A stretch of 64,000 nt of DNA, taken from contig NZ_SDJP01000018.1 of assembly GCF_004114995.1 (NCBI RefSeq), positions 1 through 64,000 of the forward strand. The letters run 5' to 3'. This DNA comes from Halorubrum amylolyticum (lineage in GTDB: Archaea; Halobacteriota; Halobacteria; Halobacteriales; Haloferacaceae). Below are positions 5,983 to 14,343 of this stretch, piece after piece; within the stretch, counting starts at the first letter, position 1, and every line of letters starts with the position of its first letter. Under the pieces are notes generated by a model, which had not been told where the DNA came from, ran no database searches, and was given only the letters and a program-made list of their open reading frames with translations. A program made the translations under genes and the position numbers.

Positions 5983-7611
5983 TCAGTGCTCGCCGCCCGT
6001 CCCGCGCCGGTCGGAGTCGAGGTCGATGTCGACGTCCTCCAGCAGTTCCTCTGCCTCCTCGCGTTTCTCCTGGTGGTCTTCGAGGAACTCCCGCATCAGC
6101 TCGGCGGCCTGCTCCTTGCAGCCGCCACAGAGGCGCTCGCCGTTGACGCACTCGGAGTAGACGGTCTTCGCCAGCTCGTCGTCGTCGCCCGCGAGCAGGT
6201 AGGCGTACAGCTCGTAGACGGGGCACTCGTCGGCCTCGCCGCCGAGTTCGCGCTGCTTCTCGGCGGTGTCGCGCCCGCCCGTCGTCGCCGCCCGGACCTT
6301 GTCGTAGCCGTCCTCGGGGTCGTCGAGCAGCGAGATGTGGCTCGCCGGGATCGACGAGGACATCTTCCCGCCCGTGAGCCCGGTCATGAACCGGTGGTAG
6401 ATCGAGGAGGGCTGTCGGAAGCCGAACCCGCCGTGGCCGATCTCGACCTCCCGCGCCAGCGACTCGGCCTCCCCTCTGGTCATCTCGAACGCGTCGACGT
6501 GTCCTTCGAACACGCGCTTCTCGCCGTCGACCGCCTCGATCAGGGCCTCGAACGCCTCGTCGGTGGCGTTTCGATTTAGGAAGCGCACTCGGGGGCGGAG
6601 GGGTTCCTTTACGGCATTTCGGAGGTTATTGATCGCATCGCGTTCTGGACTTGGTTCCGTTCCAGCCGAGACCACGTTCTTGTCGGGGAATTCGTTAATG
6701 TCCCAAGTTACGGCATCCGTTCCATCTTCAATATACTGGGCTGCCCAGCCACAACGAATCGTGTCGATCTCTCTCTTTTGCGCCTCCTCTTTGAGATCGT
6801 CGTACGCCTCTGCGATGACCTGGTGAACCTCCTCGTCAGCTTCGAAGCTCGCGAACGCCTCGGTCACCTTGAAGTAGCGCACGCGGGTCGCCAGGTCGCG
6901 GGTGAGTCGGACGTGTGGGTCTTGGTCCGGGCCGACGGGGATGACGGTGGGTTTCGGCTCGTCGACGAGCTGCGGGTAGAGGATGTCCGCGGTCTGGGTG
7001 ATCACGCTCTGCATGTGCGAGATGTTGGTCTCGCCGTCGAAGCCGTAGATCGCCTCGAACTCCGAGAAGTTCGCTTTCGACCCGAGCTCGAACCCCAGGT
7101 CCTGCACCTCGCGGTTGTCGGACTGGCGGTAGATCTCTCCCTCCTCGGCGTCAAACCCGAGCGCGAGCAACGAGAGGAGGTAGTTGCGCGCGTGCTCGTC
7201 GATCTCGTCCCACGACATTCCCCGGGCGGAGTGGGCCTCCAGGTCGGCGATCAGCCCGAACGCGTCGCCCCCCTGCCGTTGGTGCCAGATGATCTCGTCG
7301 AAGACGAGCTTGTGGCCGATGTGGGGGTCGCCGGTGGGCATGAACCCGGAGAGCGCGGCGAACGGCTCGTCGTTCGCCATCGCCTCCGCCACGGCGTCGT
7401 ACTCGCGGTGCCCGAAGATGACGCCCCGGCGCATCAGGTAGTGCGGGTCCGGCACGTCGTCGGCGACATCGTCGAACGCCTCGATGCCGAACTCCTCGAA
7501 CAGGTCCGCGTAGTCGCCGACCGACGCCGACCCCCACGGGTCGAGCGCGACGTCCTCGGTCGGTTCCGCGCGCTCGGTCCCGCCGTCCGCCCGGGGGGTG
7601 TCCTCGTCCAT
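5983..7611 (-). CDS. trpS: tryptophan--tRNA ligase
   Basis: Class I aminoacyl-tRNA synthetase of 542 aa, in the usual range for haloarchaeal TrpRS. The HIGH box is HIGH itself at 97-100 within GDPHIGHK, and the KMSKS loop is KMSSS at 416-420. It charges tRNA-Trp in the cytoplasm. The N-terminal 60 residues are an acidic extension typical of halophiles, and the C-terminus carries a CGGC-containing helical region. Residues about 277-340 are encoded by a tract of about 51% GC (32/60 at 6661-6720, 29/60 at 6721-6780) inside a gene otherwise near 65%, yet the frame is open and the protein sequence still looks native. Confidence 0.95.
   Translation of the reverse strand: MDEDTPRADGGTERAEPTEDVALDPWGSASVGDYADLFEEFGIEAFDDVADDVPDPHYLMRRGVIFGHREYDAVAEAMANDEPFAALSGFMPTGDPHIGHKLVFDEIIWHQRQGGDAFGLIADLEAHSARGMSWDEIDEHARNYLLSLLALGFDAEEGEIYRQSDNREVQDLGFELGSKANFSEFEAIYGFDGETNISHMQSVITQTADILYPQLVDEPKPTVIPVGPDQDPHVRLTRDLATRVRYFKVTEAFASFEADEEVHQVIAEAYDDLKEEAQKREIDTIRCGWAAQYIEDGTDAVTWDINEFPDKNVVSAGTEPSPERDAINNLRNAVKEPLRPRVRFLNRNATDEAFEALIEAVDGEKRVFEGHVDAFEMTRGEAESLAREVEIGHGGFGFRQPSSIYHRFMTGLTGGKMSSSIPASHISLLDDPEDGYDKVRAATTGGRDTAEKQRELGGEADECPVYELYAYLLAGDDDELAKTVYSECVNGERLCGGCKEQAAELMREFLEDHQEKREEAEELLEDVDIDLDSDRRGTGGEH
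6590..6785. other. low-GC patch inside trpS
   Basis: Hand counts give 31/60, 32/60 and 29/60 G+C for three successive lines here, against 38/60 just outside. Codons switch to A/T-ending forms. The reading frame continues, so this looks like a replaced allele segment rather than an inserted element. Confidence 0.5.
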
Positions 7612-7738
7612 ACGTCCCCTCCAGTCGGTCGACGCAAAAACCGTTCGCTTGCGCGAGAGGAGTTGCCACGCCGCCGGACGGGGAGCGGAGGGCGACGAGC
7701 CGGCACCGCGCGTTCCCGGGGAGCGGCCGTCTGGCCGG

Positions 7739-7746
7739 TATTTATA
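7739..7746 (+). promoter_or_regulatory. TATA box of the bacterioruberin operon
   Basis: TATTTATA sits within the near-symmetric GGTATTTATACC. It is 18-25 nt before ATG 7764 and 24-31 nt before the in-frame ATG 7770, so a leaderless start at 7770 fits the spacing slightly better. Confidence 0.55.
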
Positions 7747-7763
7747 CCGCTCCCGCCGTACGA

Positions 7764-9269
7764 ATGGACATGGACGTGGCCCCGGACATCGACGCCGTGG
7801 CCGGCGAATCCGTCGTCGTGATCGGCGGCGGATTTGGTGGCCTCTCGACCGCGTGTTACCTCGCCGACGCCGGCGCGGACGTGACCCTCGTGGAGAAGAA
7901 CGAGCAGCTCGGCGGCCGCGCGAGTCGGCTGGAGGCCGACGGCTTCCGGTTCGACATGGGGCCGTCGTGGTACCTCATGCCCGACGTGTTCGAGCGGTTC
8001 TTCGGCCACTTCGGACGCGAGCCCGCCGACTTCTACGAGCTGGAGCGGCTCGACCCCCACTACCGGGTGTTCTGGAAGGACGGCGACAGGGTCGACGTGC
8101 TCCCCGACCGCGAGGCGAACAAGGCCCTCTTCGAGGAGTACGAGCCCGGCGCGGGCGAGGCGTTCGAGGCCTACTTGGCGGAGTCCGAGCGCACCTACGA
8201 GATCGGGATGGAGCACTTCGTCTACGAGGACCGCCCGCGGCTCCGCGATTACGTCGATACGGACGTGCTCCGGTACTCGTGGGGCCTCTCGCTGCTCGGC
8301 AAGATGCAGGGGCACGTGGAGAACTACTTCGACCACCCGAAGCTTCAGCAGCTGATGCAGTACACCCTCGTCTTCCTCGGCGGGTCGCCGACGAACACCC
8401 CCGCGCTGTACAACCTGATGAGCCACGTCGACTACAACATGGGCGTCTACTATCCGGAGGGCGGGATCGGCGCCGTCGTCGACGGGATCGTCGAACTCGG
8501 CGACGACCTCGGCGTGGAGTACGTCACCGACGCCGAGGTGACCGCCATCGAGGGGCGGCGCGGGGGCTTCGCGGTCGACACGGTCGGCGGCGAGCGCTAC
8601 CTCTCGGATCTGGTCGTCTCCGACGCCGACTACGCCCACACGGAACAGGAACTGCTCCCGAAGCACAAGCGGCAGTACACGGAGGAGTACTGGGAGTCGC
8701 GGACGTACGCGCCCTCCGCGTTCCTGCTGTACCTCGGCGTCGAGGGCGACGTGCCGAACCTCGAACACCACACACTGGTGTTGCCGACGGGGTGGGACCG
8801 CCACTTCGAGCAGATATTCGACGACCCGTCGTGGCCCGACGACCCCGCCTACTACCTCTGTGTCCCCTCCGAGACCGACGACACGGTCGCGCCCGAGGGG
8901 CACAGCAACCTGTTCGCGCTGGTCCCCGTCGCGCCCGGACTGGAGGACACCCCGGAACTGCGCGGGGAGTACCGCGACCTCGTGTTGGACGACATCGCCG
9001 AGAACACCGGCACGGAGCTTCGCGACCGGATCGTCTTCGAGGAGACGTTCTGCGCCGACGACTTCGCTGACCGCTACAACAGCTACCAGGGGAGCGCGCT
9101 CGGGCTGGCACACACCCTGCGACAGACCTCGCTGCTCCGGCCGCCCCACCGGTCGAGCGCGGTCGACGGGCTCTACTTCACGGGGTCGACAACGACCCCC
9201 GGTATCGGCGTCCCGATGTGTCTCATCAGCGGACAGCTGACCGCCGAGGAGCTGTCGAAGACGGCGTGA
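7764..9269 (+). CDS. crtD: carotenoid 3,4-desaturase (CrtI/CrtD family)
   Basis: FAD-dependent desaturase of 501 aa. The N-terminal dinucleotide-binding motif VVVIGGGFGGLSTACYLADAG is followed by the family's GGRASRLEADGFRFDMGPSW segment, and the C-terminus has the closing FAD motif DGLYFTGSTTTPGIGVPM. In haloarchaea CrtD introduces the 3,4 double bonds while lycopene is extended to bacterioruberin. A phytoene desaturase would look similar, but the following lyeJ and cruF fix the role. Its TGA overlaps the GTG of the next gene. ATG 7764 and ATG 7770 are both possible starts. Confidence 0.88.
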   Translation: MDMDVAPDIDAVAGESVVVIGGGFGGLSTACYLADAGADVTLVEKNEQLGGRASRLEADGFRFDMGPSWYLMPDVFERFFGHFGREPADFYELERLDPHYRVFWKDGDRVDVLPDREANKALFEEYEPGAGEAFEAYLAESERTYEIGMEHFVYEDRPRLRDYVDTDVLRYSWGLSLLGKMQGHVENYFDHPKLQQLMQYTLVFLGGSPTNTPALYNLMSHVDYNMGVYYPEGGIGAVVDGIVELGDDLGVEYVTDAEVTAIEGRRGGFAVDTVGGERYLSDLVVSDADYAHTEQELLPKHKRQYTEEYWESRTYAPSAFLLYLGVEGDVPNLEHHTLVLPTGWDRHFEQIFDDPSWPDDPAYYLCVPSETDDTVAPEGHSNLFALVPVAPGLEDTPELRGEYRDLVLDDIAENTGTELRDRIVFEETFCADDFADRYNSYQGSALGLAHTLRQTSLLRPPHRSSAVDGLYFTGSTTTPGIGVPMCLISGQLTAEELSKTA

Positions 9270-10171
9270 GCGAAGCCGTGAGCGACACCGACCGAACCGC
9301 GAACCCCGGCCGACGCTCGCTTCCCGACCTGCTCCGGTACCTGGTGGTGCTGTCGCGGCCGCGGTTCTGGTTATACCTCGCCGGCCCCGTCGCCGTCGGC
9401 GTCACCTACGGGATCGCCGACGTAAGCGGGCTGTTCACGCCGGTCACGGTCGGGCTCGCGGCGTACTTCCTCGTGCCGGCGAACGTCTTCCTCTACGGCG
9501 TCAACGACGCCTTCGACGCCGACATCGACGAGGAGAACCCGAAGAAGGAGGGCCGCGAGGCGCGCTGGCGAGGCGACCGCCTCGTCTCGCTCGCGGTGAT
9601 CGCTTCCGGCGCGCTCGGGCTCGCCGCGTTCGCGGCCACGCCGCACGTCGCGTGGCCGTACCTCGCCGGGTTCCTGCTGCTCGGCGCCGGCTACAGCGCC
9701 CCGCCGGTGCGGTTCAAGACGACCCCGTTCCTCGACTCCGTCTCGAACGGGCTGTACGTCCTGCCGGGCGCGGCCGCGTACGCCGCCGTGGCCGGGACGC
9801 ACCCGCCGGCCGCGGCGCTTGCCGGCGCGTGGCTCTGGGCGATGGGGATGCACACGTTCTCCGCGATCCCCGACATCGAGCCCGACCGCGCCGCCGGGAT
9901 CCGGACGACGGCGACGCTGCTCGGCGAGGGGCGGACCTACGCCTACTGCGCCGCCTGCTGGGTCGCCGCCGCGGTTGCGTTCGCCGCCGTCGACCCACGA
10001 CTCGGCGCGCTGCTCGCCGTCTACCCCGTCTTCGCGGCGTGGGTCGCCCGGTCGTCGATCGCGGTCGACCGCGCGTACTGGTGGTTCCCGGCGCTGAACA
10101 CCGCCGTCGGCACCCTGCTGGCGATGGGCGGGCTCTGGCGCGTCTACCCGGTCACGGAGGCGCTCGCGTGA
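9266..10171 (+). CDS. lyeJ: lycopene elongase / 1,2-hydratase (UbiA family)
   Basis: UbiA-type membrane prenyltransferase of 301 aa with about eight hydrophobic helices. The first Asp-rich motif NDAFDADIDEENPKKEGR and the second one, DIEPDRAAGIRT, bind the prenyl diphosphate through magnesium. The enzyme adds C5 units to lycopene and hydrates the end, the committed step to C50 bacterioruberin. The GTG at 9266 overlaps the crtD stop (GTGA). A longer frame from ATG 9218 would overlap crtD by 52 bp and is less likely. Confidence 0.9.
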   Translation: MSEAVSDTDRTANPGRRSLPDLLRYLVVLSRPRFWLYLAGPVAVGVTYGIADVSGLFTPVTVGLAAYFLVPANVFLYGVNDAFDADIDEENPKKEGREARWRGDRLVSLAVIASGALGLAAFAATPHVAWPYLAGFLLLGAGYSAPPVRFKTTPFLDSVSNGLYVLPGAAAYAAVAGTHPPAAALAGAWLWAMGMHTFSAIPDIEPDRAAGIRTTATLLGEGRTYAYCAACWVAAAVAFAAVDPRLGALLAVYPVFAAWVARSSIAVDRAYWWFPALNTAVGTLLAMGGLWRVYPVTEALA

Positions 10172-10947
10172 GCGACCCGGAGGGGTCGACCGGTTCGGCC
10201 GAAGGCGCCGCGGAGCCCGCCGCCTCGACGCCGGAAGGACTCGACGCGCTCCGCGCCCGCCTCCCCGACACGCGCCGCGAGGCGGAGCGCCTGCTCGACC
10301 GGACCGTCCGCGAGAACCGCTTTACCATCGCCGTGCTGTTCCCCCTCGTCGGCGCGGTCGCGCTCGTCGGCAGCGCGGAGGGGTGGGTGCCCGAGCCGTT
10401 CGCCTTCCACCCGTGGTTCGTGTTATTCGGCGTGCTGGTGATGCGCTCGCCGCTCGTCGTCGGGGTGTTGCCCGCGCTCGATCGCCGTGCGGTCGGGTGG
10501 ATCGGCGTCCTCGTGGCGTACACCTACGCGATCGAGCTGTTCGGCGTCGCAACCGGGTGGCCGTACGGCACCTTCGAGTACACCGTGAGCCTCGGCCCGA
10601 TGCTGGGCGGGGTGCCGCTGGCGCTCCCCGTCTTCTTCATCCCGCTCGTGGTGAACGCCTACCTGCTCTGTCTCCTCCTCTTGGGCTCGCGGGCGTCGAA
10701 CGGCTGGCTCCGGCTCGCGAGCGTGATCGCCGCGGTGGTGGCGATGGACATGGTGCTCGACCCCGGCGCTGTCGCGCTCGGCTTCTGGACCTTCGGCGGC
10801 GGGAGTTTCTTCGGCGTCCCCCTCTCGAACTACGTCGGCTGGGCGTTGTCGGCGACGGTCGCGGTGGTCACGCTCGACCGCGCGTTCGGCGTCGGGCTCG
10901 TGCGCGCCGACCGGTTCGACGCGAGCCTGTTCACCCAGTGGCGGTGA
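10168..10947 (+). CDS. cruF: bisanhydrobacterioruberin hydratase CruF
   Basis: Integral membrane protein of 259 aa in the CruF/DUF422 carotenoid hydratase family, with seven or so hydrophobic segments after a charged N-terminal tail of about 45 residues. Conserved-looking features are ATGWPYGTFEYT, MDMVLDPGAVALGFW and the C-terminal YVGWALSA. It completes bacterioruberin by hydrating the C30-extended ends. The GTG start overlaps the lyeJ stop, giving a three-gene operon crtD-lyeJ-cruF. Confidence 0.9.
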   Translation: MSDPEGSTGSAEGAAEPAASTPEGLDALRARLPDTRREAERLLDRTVRENRFTIAVLFPLVGAVALVGSAEGWVPEPFAFHPWFVLFGVLVMRSPLVVGVLPALDRRAVGWIGVLVAYTYAIELFGVATGWPYGTFEYTVSLGPMLGGVPLALPVFFIPLVVNAYLLCLLLLGSRASNGWLRLASVIAAVVAMDMVLDPGAVALGFWTFGGGSFFGVPLSNYVGWALSATVAVVTLDRAFGVGLVRADRFDASLFTQWR

Positions 10948-11026
10948 GGCGGTGCGGCTCGATCCGACCGGCCCTCGCGCGACCGATCCGGACGACTCGA
11001 GGCGACGCGGGCCGACTCGGGACACC

Positions 11027-11033
11027 TTATATA
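11027..11033 (+). promoter_or_regulatory. TATA box of the leader ORF-dacZ transcript
   Basis: TTATATA is centred 26 nt before the ATG at 11056, exactly the spacing of a leaderless transcript that begins at that ATG rather than at dacZ. A GGAGG at 11050-11054 also lies just before the ATG. Confidence 0.6.
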
Positions 11034-11055
11034 CGCCCCGATCGTTCACGGAGGT

Positions 11056-11136
11056 ATGAGCGTTCGCGTCACGGACACCGTCGGCGGAACCGACGCCGAC
11101 GCTGGCGCCGACCACCGACCGGAGGGGACCGAATGA
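11056..11136 (+). CDS. 26-aa leader ORF upstream of dacZ
   Basis: It encodes a short Asp/Gly-rich peptide beginning MSVRVTDTVGG. The TATA box spacing puts the transcript start on its ATG, and its stop overlaps the dacZ start (ATGA), so translation of the peptide should feed ribosomes to dacZ. A GGAGG lies just before dacZ, at 11121-11125. The peptide itself looks unstructured; it may matter only for coupling. Confidence 0.5.
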   Translation: MSVRVTDTVGGTDADAGADHRPEGTE

Positions 11137-11690
11137 GCGACCTCGCGATCGAGTACGGCACCCACGAGCGAGTCCGGGAGATCGTCGACCGCCTGACCTA
11201 CTGCGCCGAACACGTCGGCCTCGCGTTCGACGGCTGGGAGGAGGCGCACGTCAAGGGGCCGGGGCTCTACTTTGCGGTCGTCGCCGACCGCGACTACGGC
11301 GACTACGCCGACCCGATGGGCGAGAACCGGTGGCCCCGCGAGAGCTGCCCGACGGCGTTCGCGGAGGACGGGTTCGTCGAGGCGGTCGAGACGGTGGGCC
11401 GCGAGCAGGACGGCGGCATCGTCGTCGCGGTCGACGGCGAGATCGAGGCGCAGATGGTTCGCTTCCGAGATCTTGGCACCCGCAGCGAAGAGACCGAACT
11501 GGTCGACGACGTGAGCTACGAGCCGTGGATGGGGTCGCGCCACATGAGCGCGATCGAGACCTCGGTCCGGCCGGAGGTCGTCGCGACCGTGACGCTGAGC
11601 GAGGAGACGGGACGGGTGAGCGTGTTCCGCGACGGCGACGCGGAGTCGAGGGAGCGCGACGAACTCGGCGAGGTGTGGCGCGTGGAGTAA
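11133..11690 (+). CDS. dacZ: diadenylate cyclase DacZ (c-di-AMP synthase)
   Basis: Protein of 185 aa, mostly one DisA_N/DAC domain. Two active-site signatures are visible: DGGIVVAVDGEIEAQMVRF, corresponding to the DGA loop, and GSRHMSAIETS, corresponding to the RHR loop of other diadenylate cyclases (here RHM). The enzyme condenses two ATP into cyclic di-AMP, which in haloarchaea is essential and linked to osmotic balance. The ATG at 11133 overlaps a 26-aa leader ORF. No membrane segment is present, so it should be cytoplasmic. The methionine in the RHR position deserves a check against orthologues. Confidence 0.8.
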   Translation: MSDLAIEYGTHERVREIVDRLTYCAEHVGLAFDGWEEAHVKGPGLYFAVVADRDYGDYADPMGENRWPRESCPTAFAEDGFVEAVETVGREQDGGIVVAVDGEIEAQMVRFRDLGTRSEETELVDDVSYEPWMGSRHMSAIETSVRPEVVATVTLSEETGRVSVFRDGDAESRERDELGEVWRVE

Positions 11691-11756
11691 CCGACAAACG
11701 CCGCGAGCTCGCAGACCGCAGGCGGATATTCACATCGAACGTGTGTTTTACTGTAA

Positions 11757-11984
11757 ACAAAGTTCTCTGTTGCTTCACACCTTCAAGACCGGGCGCTTGA
11801 CCCTGGCGGAACGGCCAGCGAAACATACGAGTTGCACGGTGACAGCGTTCGTGAGGCGGGCACCGCATACGTTCGTGGCGAGTTCGATCCGCTGATATTC
11901 GAGTACGCGAGGGGTGATACCGACGAGTGGCAGTCGTTCTCGCAGGAGATTGCGGTGACGATCGCGACCAAACGACCGCTGTGA
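11757..11984 (+). pseudogene. 3' fragment of an unidentified gene
   Basis: An open frame without a start codon reads like real haloarchaeal protein: ETYELHGDSVREAG, AYVRGEFDPLIFEY and DEWQSFSQEIAVTIATKRPL, then a TGA at 11982. It begins right after an in-frame TAA and an A/T-rich stretch. It looks like the tail of a larger gene left by deletion or insertion. I do not recognise the family. The remaining intergenic sequence from 11691 to 12118 shows nothing else. Confidence 0.35.
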
Positions 11985-12118
11985 GGTCGCGGTCGACTTC
12001 GACCGACGGCGGCGACGCAACCGGTCAGCGTCCGTGGTGTCCGCGATTGACGGACGAGAGAGCGAACACGTCCGCGGAGACGGATAACCACTTGTACGCG
12101 GCGCAGGACCTTCGTCTG

Positions 12119-12436
12119 ATGCCCTCCCTACTCGCCCGATCGCTATTCAGCGAGCCGTCCGGTCGAACGCACGCAGTCGTCATGTTTCTCGGATCGCTCT
12201 GTTTCGTTGGCCTCTACGTGTACGCCGGCGTTCTCGGGGACTCCTCTTCGAGCGGTTGGCTAGTCGCCATGGCGGTCGGAACCGCTCTGTCCGGTGTCGC
12301 CGAATCGCTTCCAGGTGATCGACGACGGGCCGCCGGAACCCTCCGCGTAACGGCGATACTCCTCCTGATGGGGCTTCTCGTCGCCATCGTCTTGTCTCCC
12401 CCGTCTATCGCCCGACGAACCGCGGGGGGTCGGTGA
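12119..12436 (+). CDS. small membrane protein, three predicted helices
   Basis: Protein of 105 aa with hydrophobic segments at about 21-40, 47-63 and 76-95, separated by short polar loops, and a basic C-terminus. ATG 12119 is chosen because the upstream in-frame sequence belongs to the fragment region. No family is recognised. It stands alone between a gene remnant and oppositely oriented small genes. Confidence 0.5.
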   Translation: MPSLLARSLFSEPSGRTHAVVMFLGSLCFVGLYVYAGVLGDSSSSGWLVAMAVGTALSGVAESLPGDRRRAAGTLRVTAILLLMGLLVAIVLSPPSIARRTAGGR

Positions 12437-12488
12437 ACTCCGGGCGGAGCAGCGTGGCGGCGATCGCTGTGGTGTCCCGTACGACCGC

Positions 12489-12596
12489 TCACGGCAGATA
12501 CGTTGCGAGGAAGTCTACGATCCGATCGAGCGTTCTGTTGATCTCTTCCTCCTCGCTGTCCGCATCGGTCTCGTCCTCGGAGGGTGGGGGGCTCAT
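12489..12596 (-). CDS. 35-aa acidic small protein
   Basis: The frame begins MSPPPSEDETDADSEEEEIN and ends in an amphipathic helix, DRIVDFLATYLP. The acidic first half and the helical end are typical of tiny haloarchaeal proteins and unlike random antisense sequence in this high-GC DNA. No homology-based function can be offered. Confidence 0.4.
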   Translation of the reverse strand: MSPPPSEDETDADSEEEEINRTLDRIVDFLATYLP

Positions 12597-12729
12597 GTCT
12601 TGGGCTTCGAGTTACAGCGTCGTGTATCTTTGCCCGCGGGATCGGGTTCCACATCGTCCGGCGAGGGTGAGAGGTCCGGGCGCGGCCACCGGCTCACCGT
12701 GTGCGAAACCGTGAACGTGGGGTTCACGA

Positions 12730-13872
12730 CTAGTCCCGCAACACCAGCGGTCCGATGGCGAGCGTCCGCTTCGCGAGGGTGAGAACGCGGAGCACGTAGG
12801 AGACGAAAAGCGAGAACGGGAGGAGCGTGACCGCGAACGCGCCCCCGACGACGAGCGTCACATGGTCGATCCCGAGGGTGCGTCCCGGGAACGTCCCGGC
12901 GTCGACGACCGCGAGCATGAGCCCCGCGACGACCAGTGCGGGCACCGCGGCGTATAAGATCAGCCGCGAGAGGTCGATCAGCGCCCACTGGAAGTACAAC
13001 GTCTTGACGTGCTCGCGGGCGGGGGCGAACAGCGACAGCGACTCCTGCAGCCCGCCGAGCAGATCGCGCTCGGCGTCGGTGAGCGCGTCGCCGTGATCGT
13101 CGGCGATGCGCTCGATCCGGCCGATCTTCGGACCGTAGTCGAAGCCGAGGGCCGCGAACACCACGTCGAAGGAGCCGAACTCCGCGCCGTCGAGGCGGCC
13201 GCGCACCGTGTCGGCGTTCCCGACGACGCCCCCGGTGAGTTCCTCGATGTCCTCCCGAAGTGCGGCCCTGTTCGGTCCCTCGTCGCTGTGAGCGCCCTCG
13301 CGGACCGACTCGCGGAGGGCTCGGGCGCGCTCCGACGCGGCGGCGAGGACCGCGTCGAGGAACGCCGCGGGGTCCGTGGGAGCCGGCGAGCCGGTCAGTT
13401 CCGCGATAGAGTCACGGACCGCAAGGGTGTCGTCCATGCGCTTCCGCTGATCGCCGAGCGGGCCGTTCTCCTGCGTGAGCACGAGCTGTCCGATCGTGAC
13501 GACGAGCGTCGCCCCGGTGACGATCGCCGTGATCATCGACGCGAACAGCGTCTCGATCGGGTCCTTCGACCCGACCTTCACGGCGAGAGACGGCGAGAGC
13601 GCGGCCGCCGCGGCGACGAACGCGACGAAGACGGCGAGCGTCAGAACGCCGGCGACGACGAGCCGGTTCGCGCGCAACAGCAGCCAGAGCTTCACCCGGC
13701 TTTCGCCGGCGCGTTCGCGCATCGTGTCGGCGGTGCTCGCGTCGCTGTCGCCGTCGGTTTCGGTGGTGGCGCCGTCGGTTTCGGTGGTGGCGCCGTCGGT
13801 TTCGGCGGTGGCGCCGCCGCTGCCGCCCGTGTCGTCGCCCGCGCTGGACCCCGGCTCCGATGCCCCGCTCAT
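12730..13872 (-). CDS. membrane protein with four predicted helices, unknown function
   Basis: Protein of 380 aa. The N-terminal 50 residues are low complexity with a repeated GATTETD motif; helices lie at about 70-92 and 107-132, followed by a soluble helical domain (135-285) and two more helices at about 290-312 and 325-355. Its start overlaps the stop of the upstream lipoprotein gene (ATGA), so the two are co-transcribed and may act together at the membrane. I do not recognise the family. Confidence 0.6.
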   Translation of the reverse strand: MSGASEPGSSAGDDTGGSGGATAETDGATTETDGATTETDGDSDASTADTMRERAGESRVKLWLLLRANRLVVAGVLTLAVFVAFVAAAAALSPSLAVKVGSKDPIETLFASMITAIVTGATLVVTIGQLVLTQENGPLGDQRKRMDDTLAVRDSIAELTGSPAPTDPAAFLDAVLAAASERARALRESVREGAHSDEGPNRAALREDIEELTGGVVGNADTVRGRLDGAEFGSFDVVFAALGFDYGPKIGRIERIADDHGDALTDAERDLLGGLQESLSLFAPAREHVKTLYFQWALIDLSRLILYAAVPALVVAGLMLAVVDAGTFPGRTLGIDHVTLVVGGAFAVTLLPFSLFVSYVLRVLTLAKRTLAIGPLVLRD

Positions 13873-14210
13873 CGCGGCTCGACGGTCACCGCGATCCGGT
13901 ACGACTCCCCCGACTCAACGGAGACCGGATGCGTGGCCCAGGTGACGCCGTCGTCGTAGTCGCCCTGGTTCCAGATCCGGAGCGAGCGCTCTCCCGAGGC
14001 CGCCTCCTCCTCGGAGGCCGGCGCTTCCCAGTCGAACTCGTCGACATCCACCTCGGGACCGAGCGTGGCGCCGAACTTCCAGTCACCGACGCCCCCCTCG
14101 AACCCCTCCTCGAAGGTCGAGTCGTCGCTCCCGCCCGTACACCCCGCGATCCCGGCGAGGCCGACGGCCCCGATCCCAGCGCCCGTCCGGAGCAGAGCGC
14201 GTCGTCTCAC
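13869..14210 (-). CDS. short Tat lipoprotein
   Basis: Protein of 113 aa. It begins MRRRALLRTGAGIGAVGLAG with a twin-arginine-type signal and a lipobox ending in Cys24 (GIAGC), so it should be exported folded and lipid-anchored outside the membrane. The mature part is acidic (FEEGFEGGVGDW, ERSLRIWNQGDYDDGV) and looks like the first half of a beta-rich ligand-binding domain; it may be a shortened version of a longer family. It overlaps the downstream membrane protein gene. Confidence 0.6.
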   Translation of the reverse strand: MRRRALLRTGAGIGAVGLAGIAGCTGGSDDSTFEEGFEGGVGDWKFGATLGPEVDVDEFDWEAPASEEEAASGERSLRIWNQGDYDDGVTWATHPVSVESGESYRIAVTVEPR

Positions 14211-14343
14211 GGCGTCTCACGTCCGTCCATAACGAGCGACACGACGCCCGACCGACACATAAGTACACAGGCGTTATTCAATCTCACCTTCCGTCCTTCT
14301 CCGTCACTCCGTCCGTCCTTCTCCGTCACTCCGTTCCGCAGAA

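Noticed and set aside
10383..11690. One long plus frame across cruF and dacZ suggesting a fusion
   Set aside because: The first two thirds are a shadow of cruF in another frame; only the part from 11133 is DacZ.
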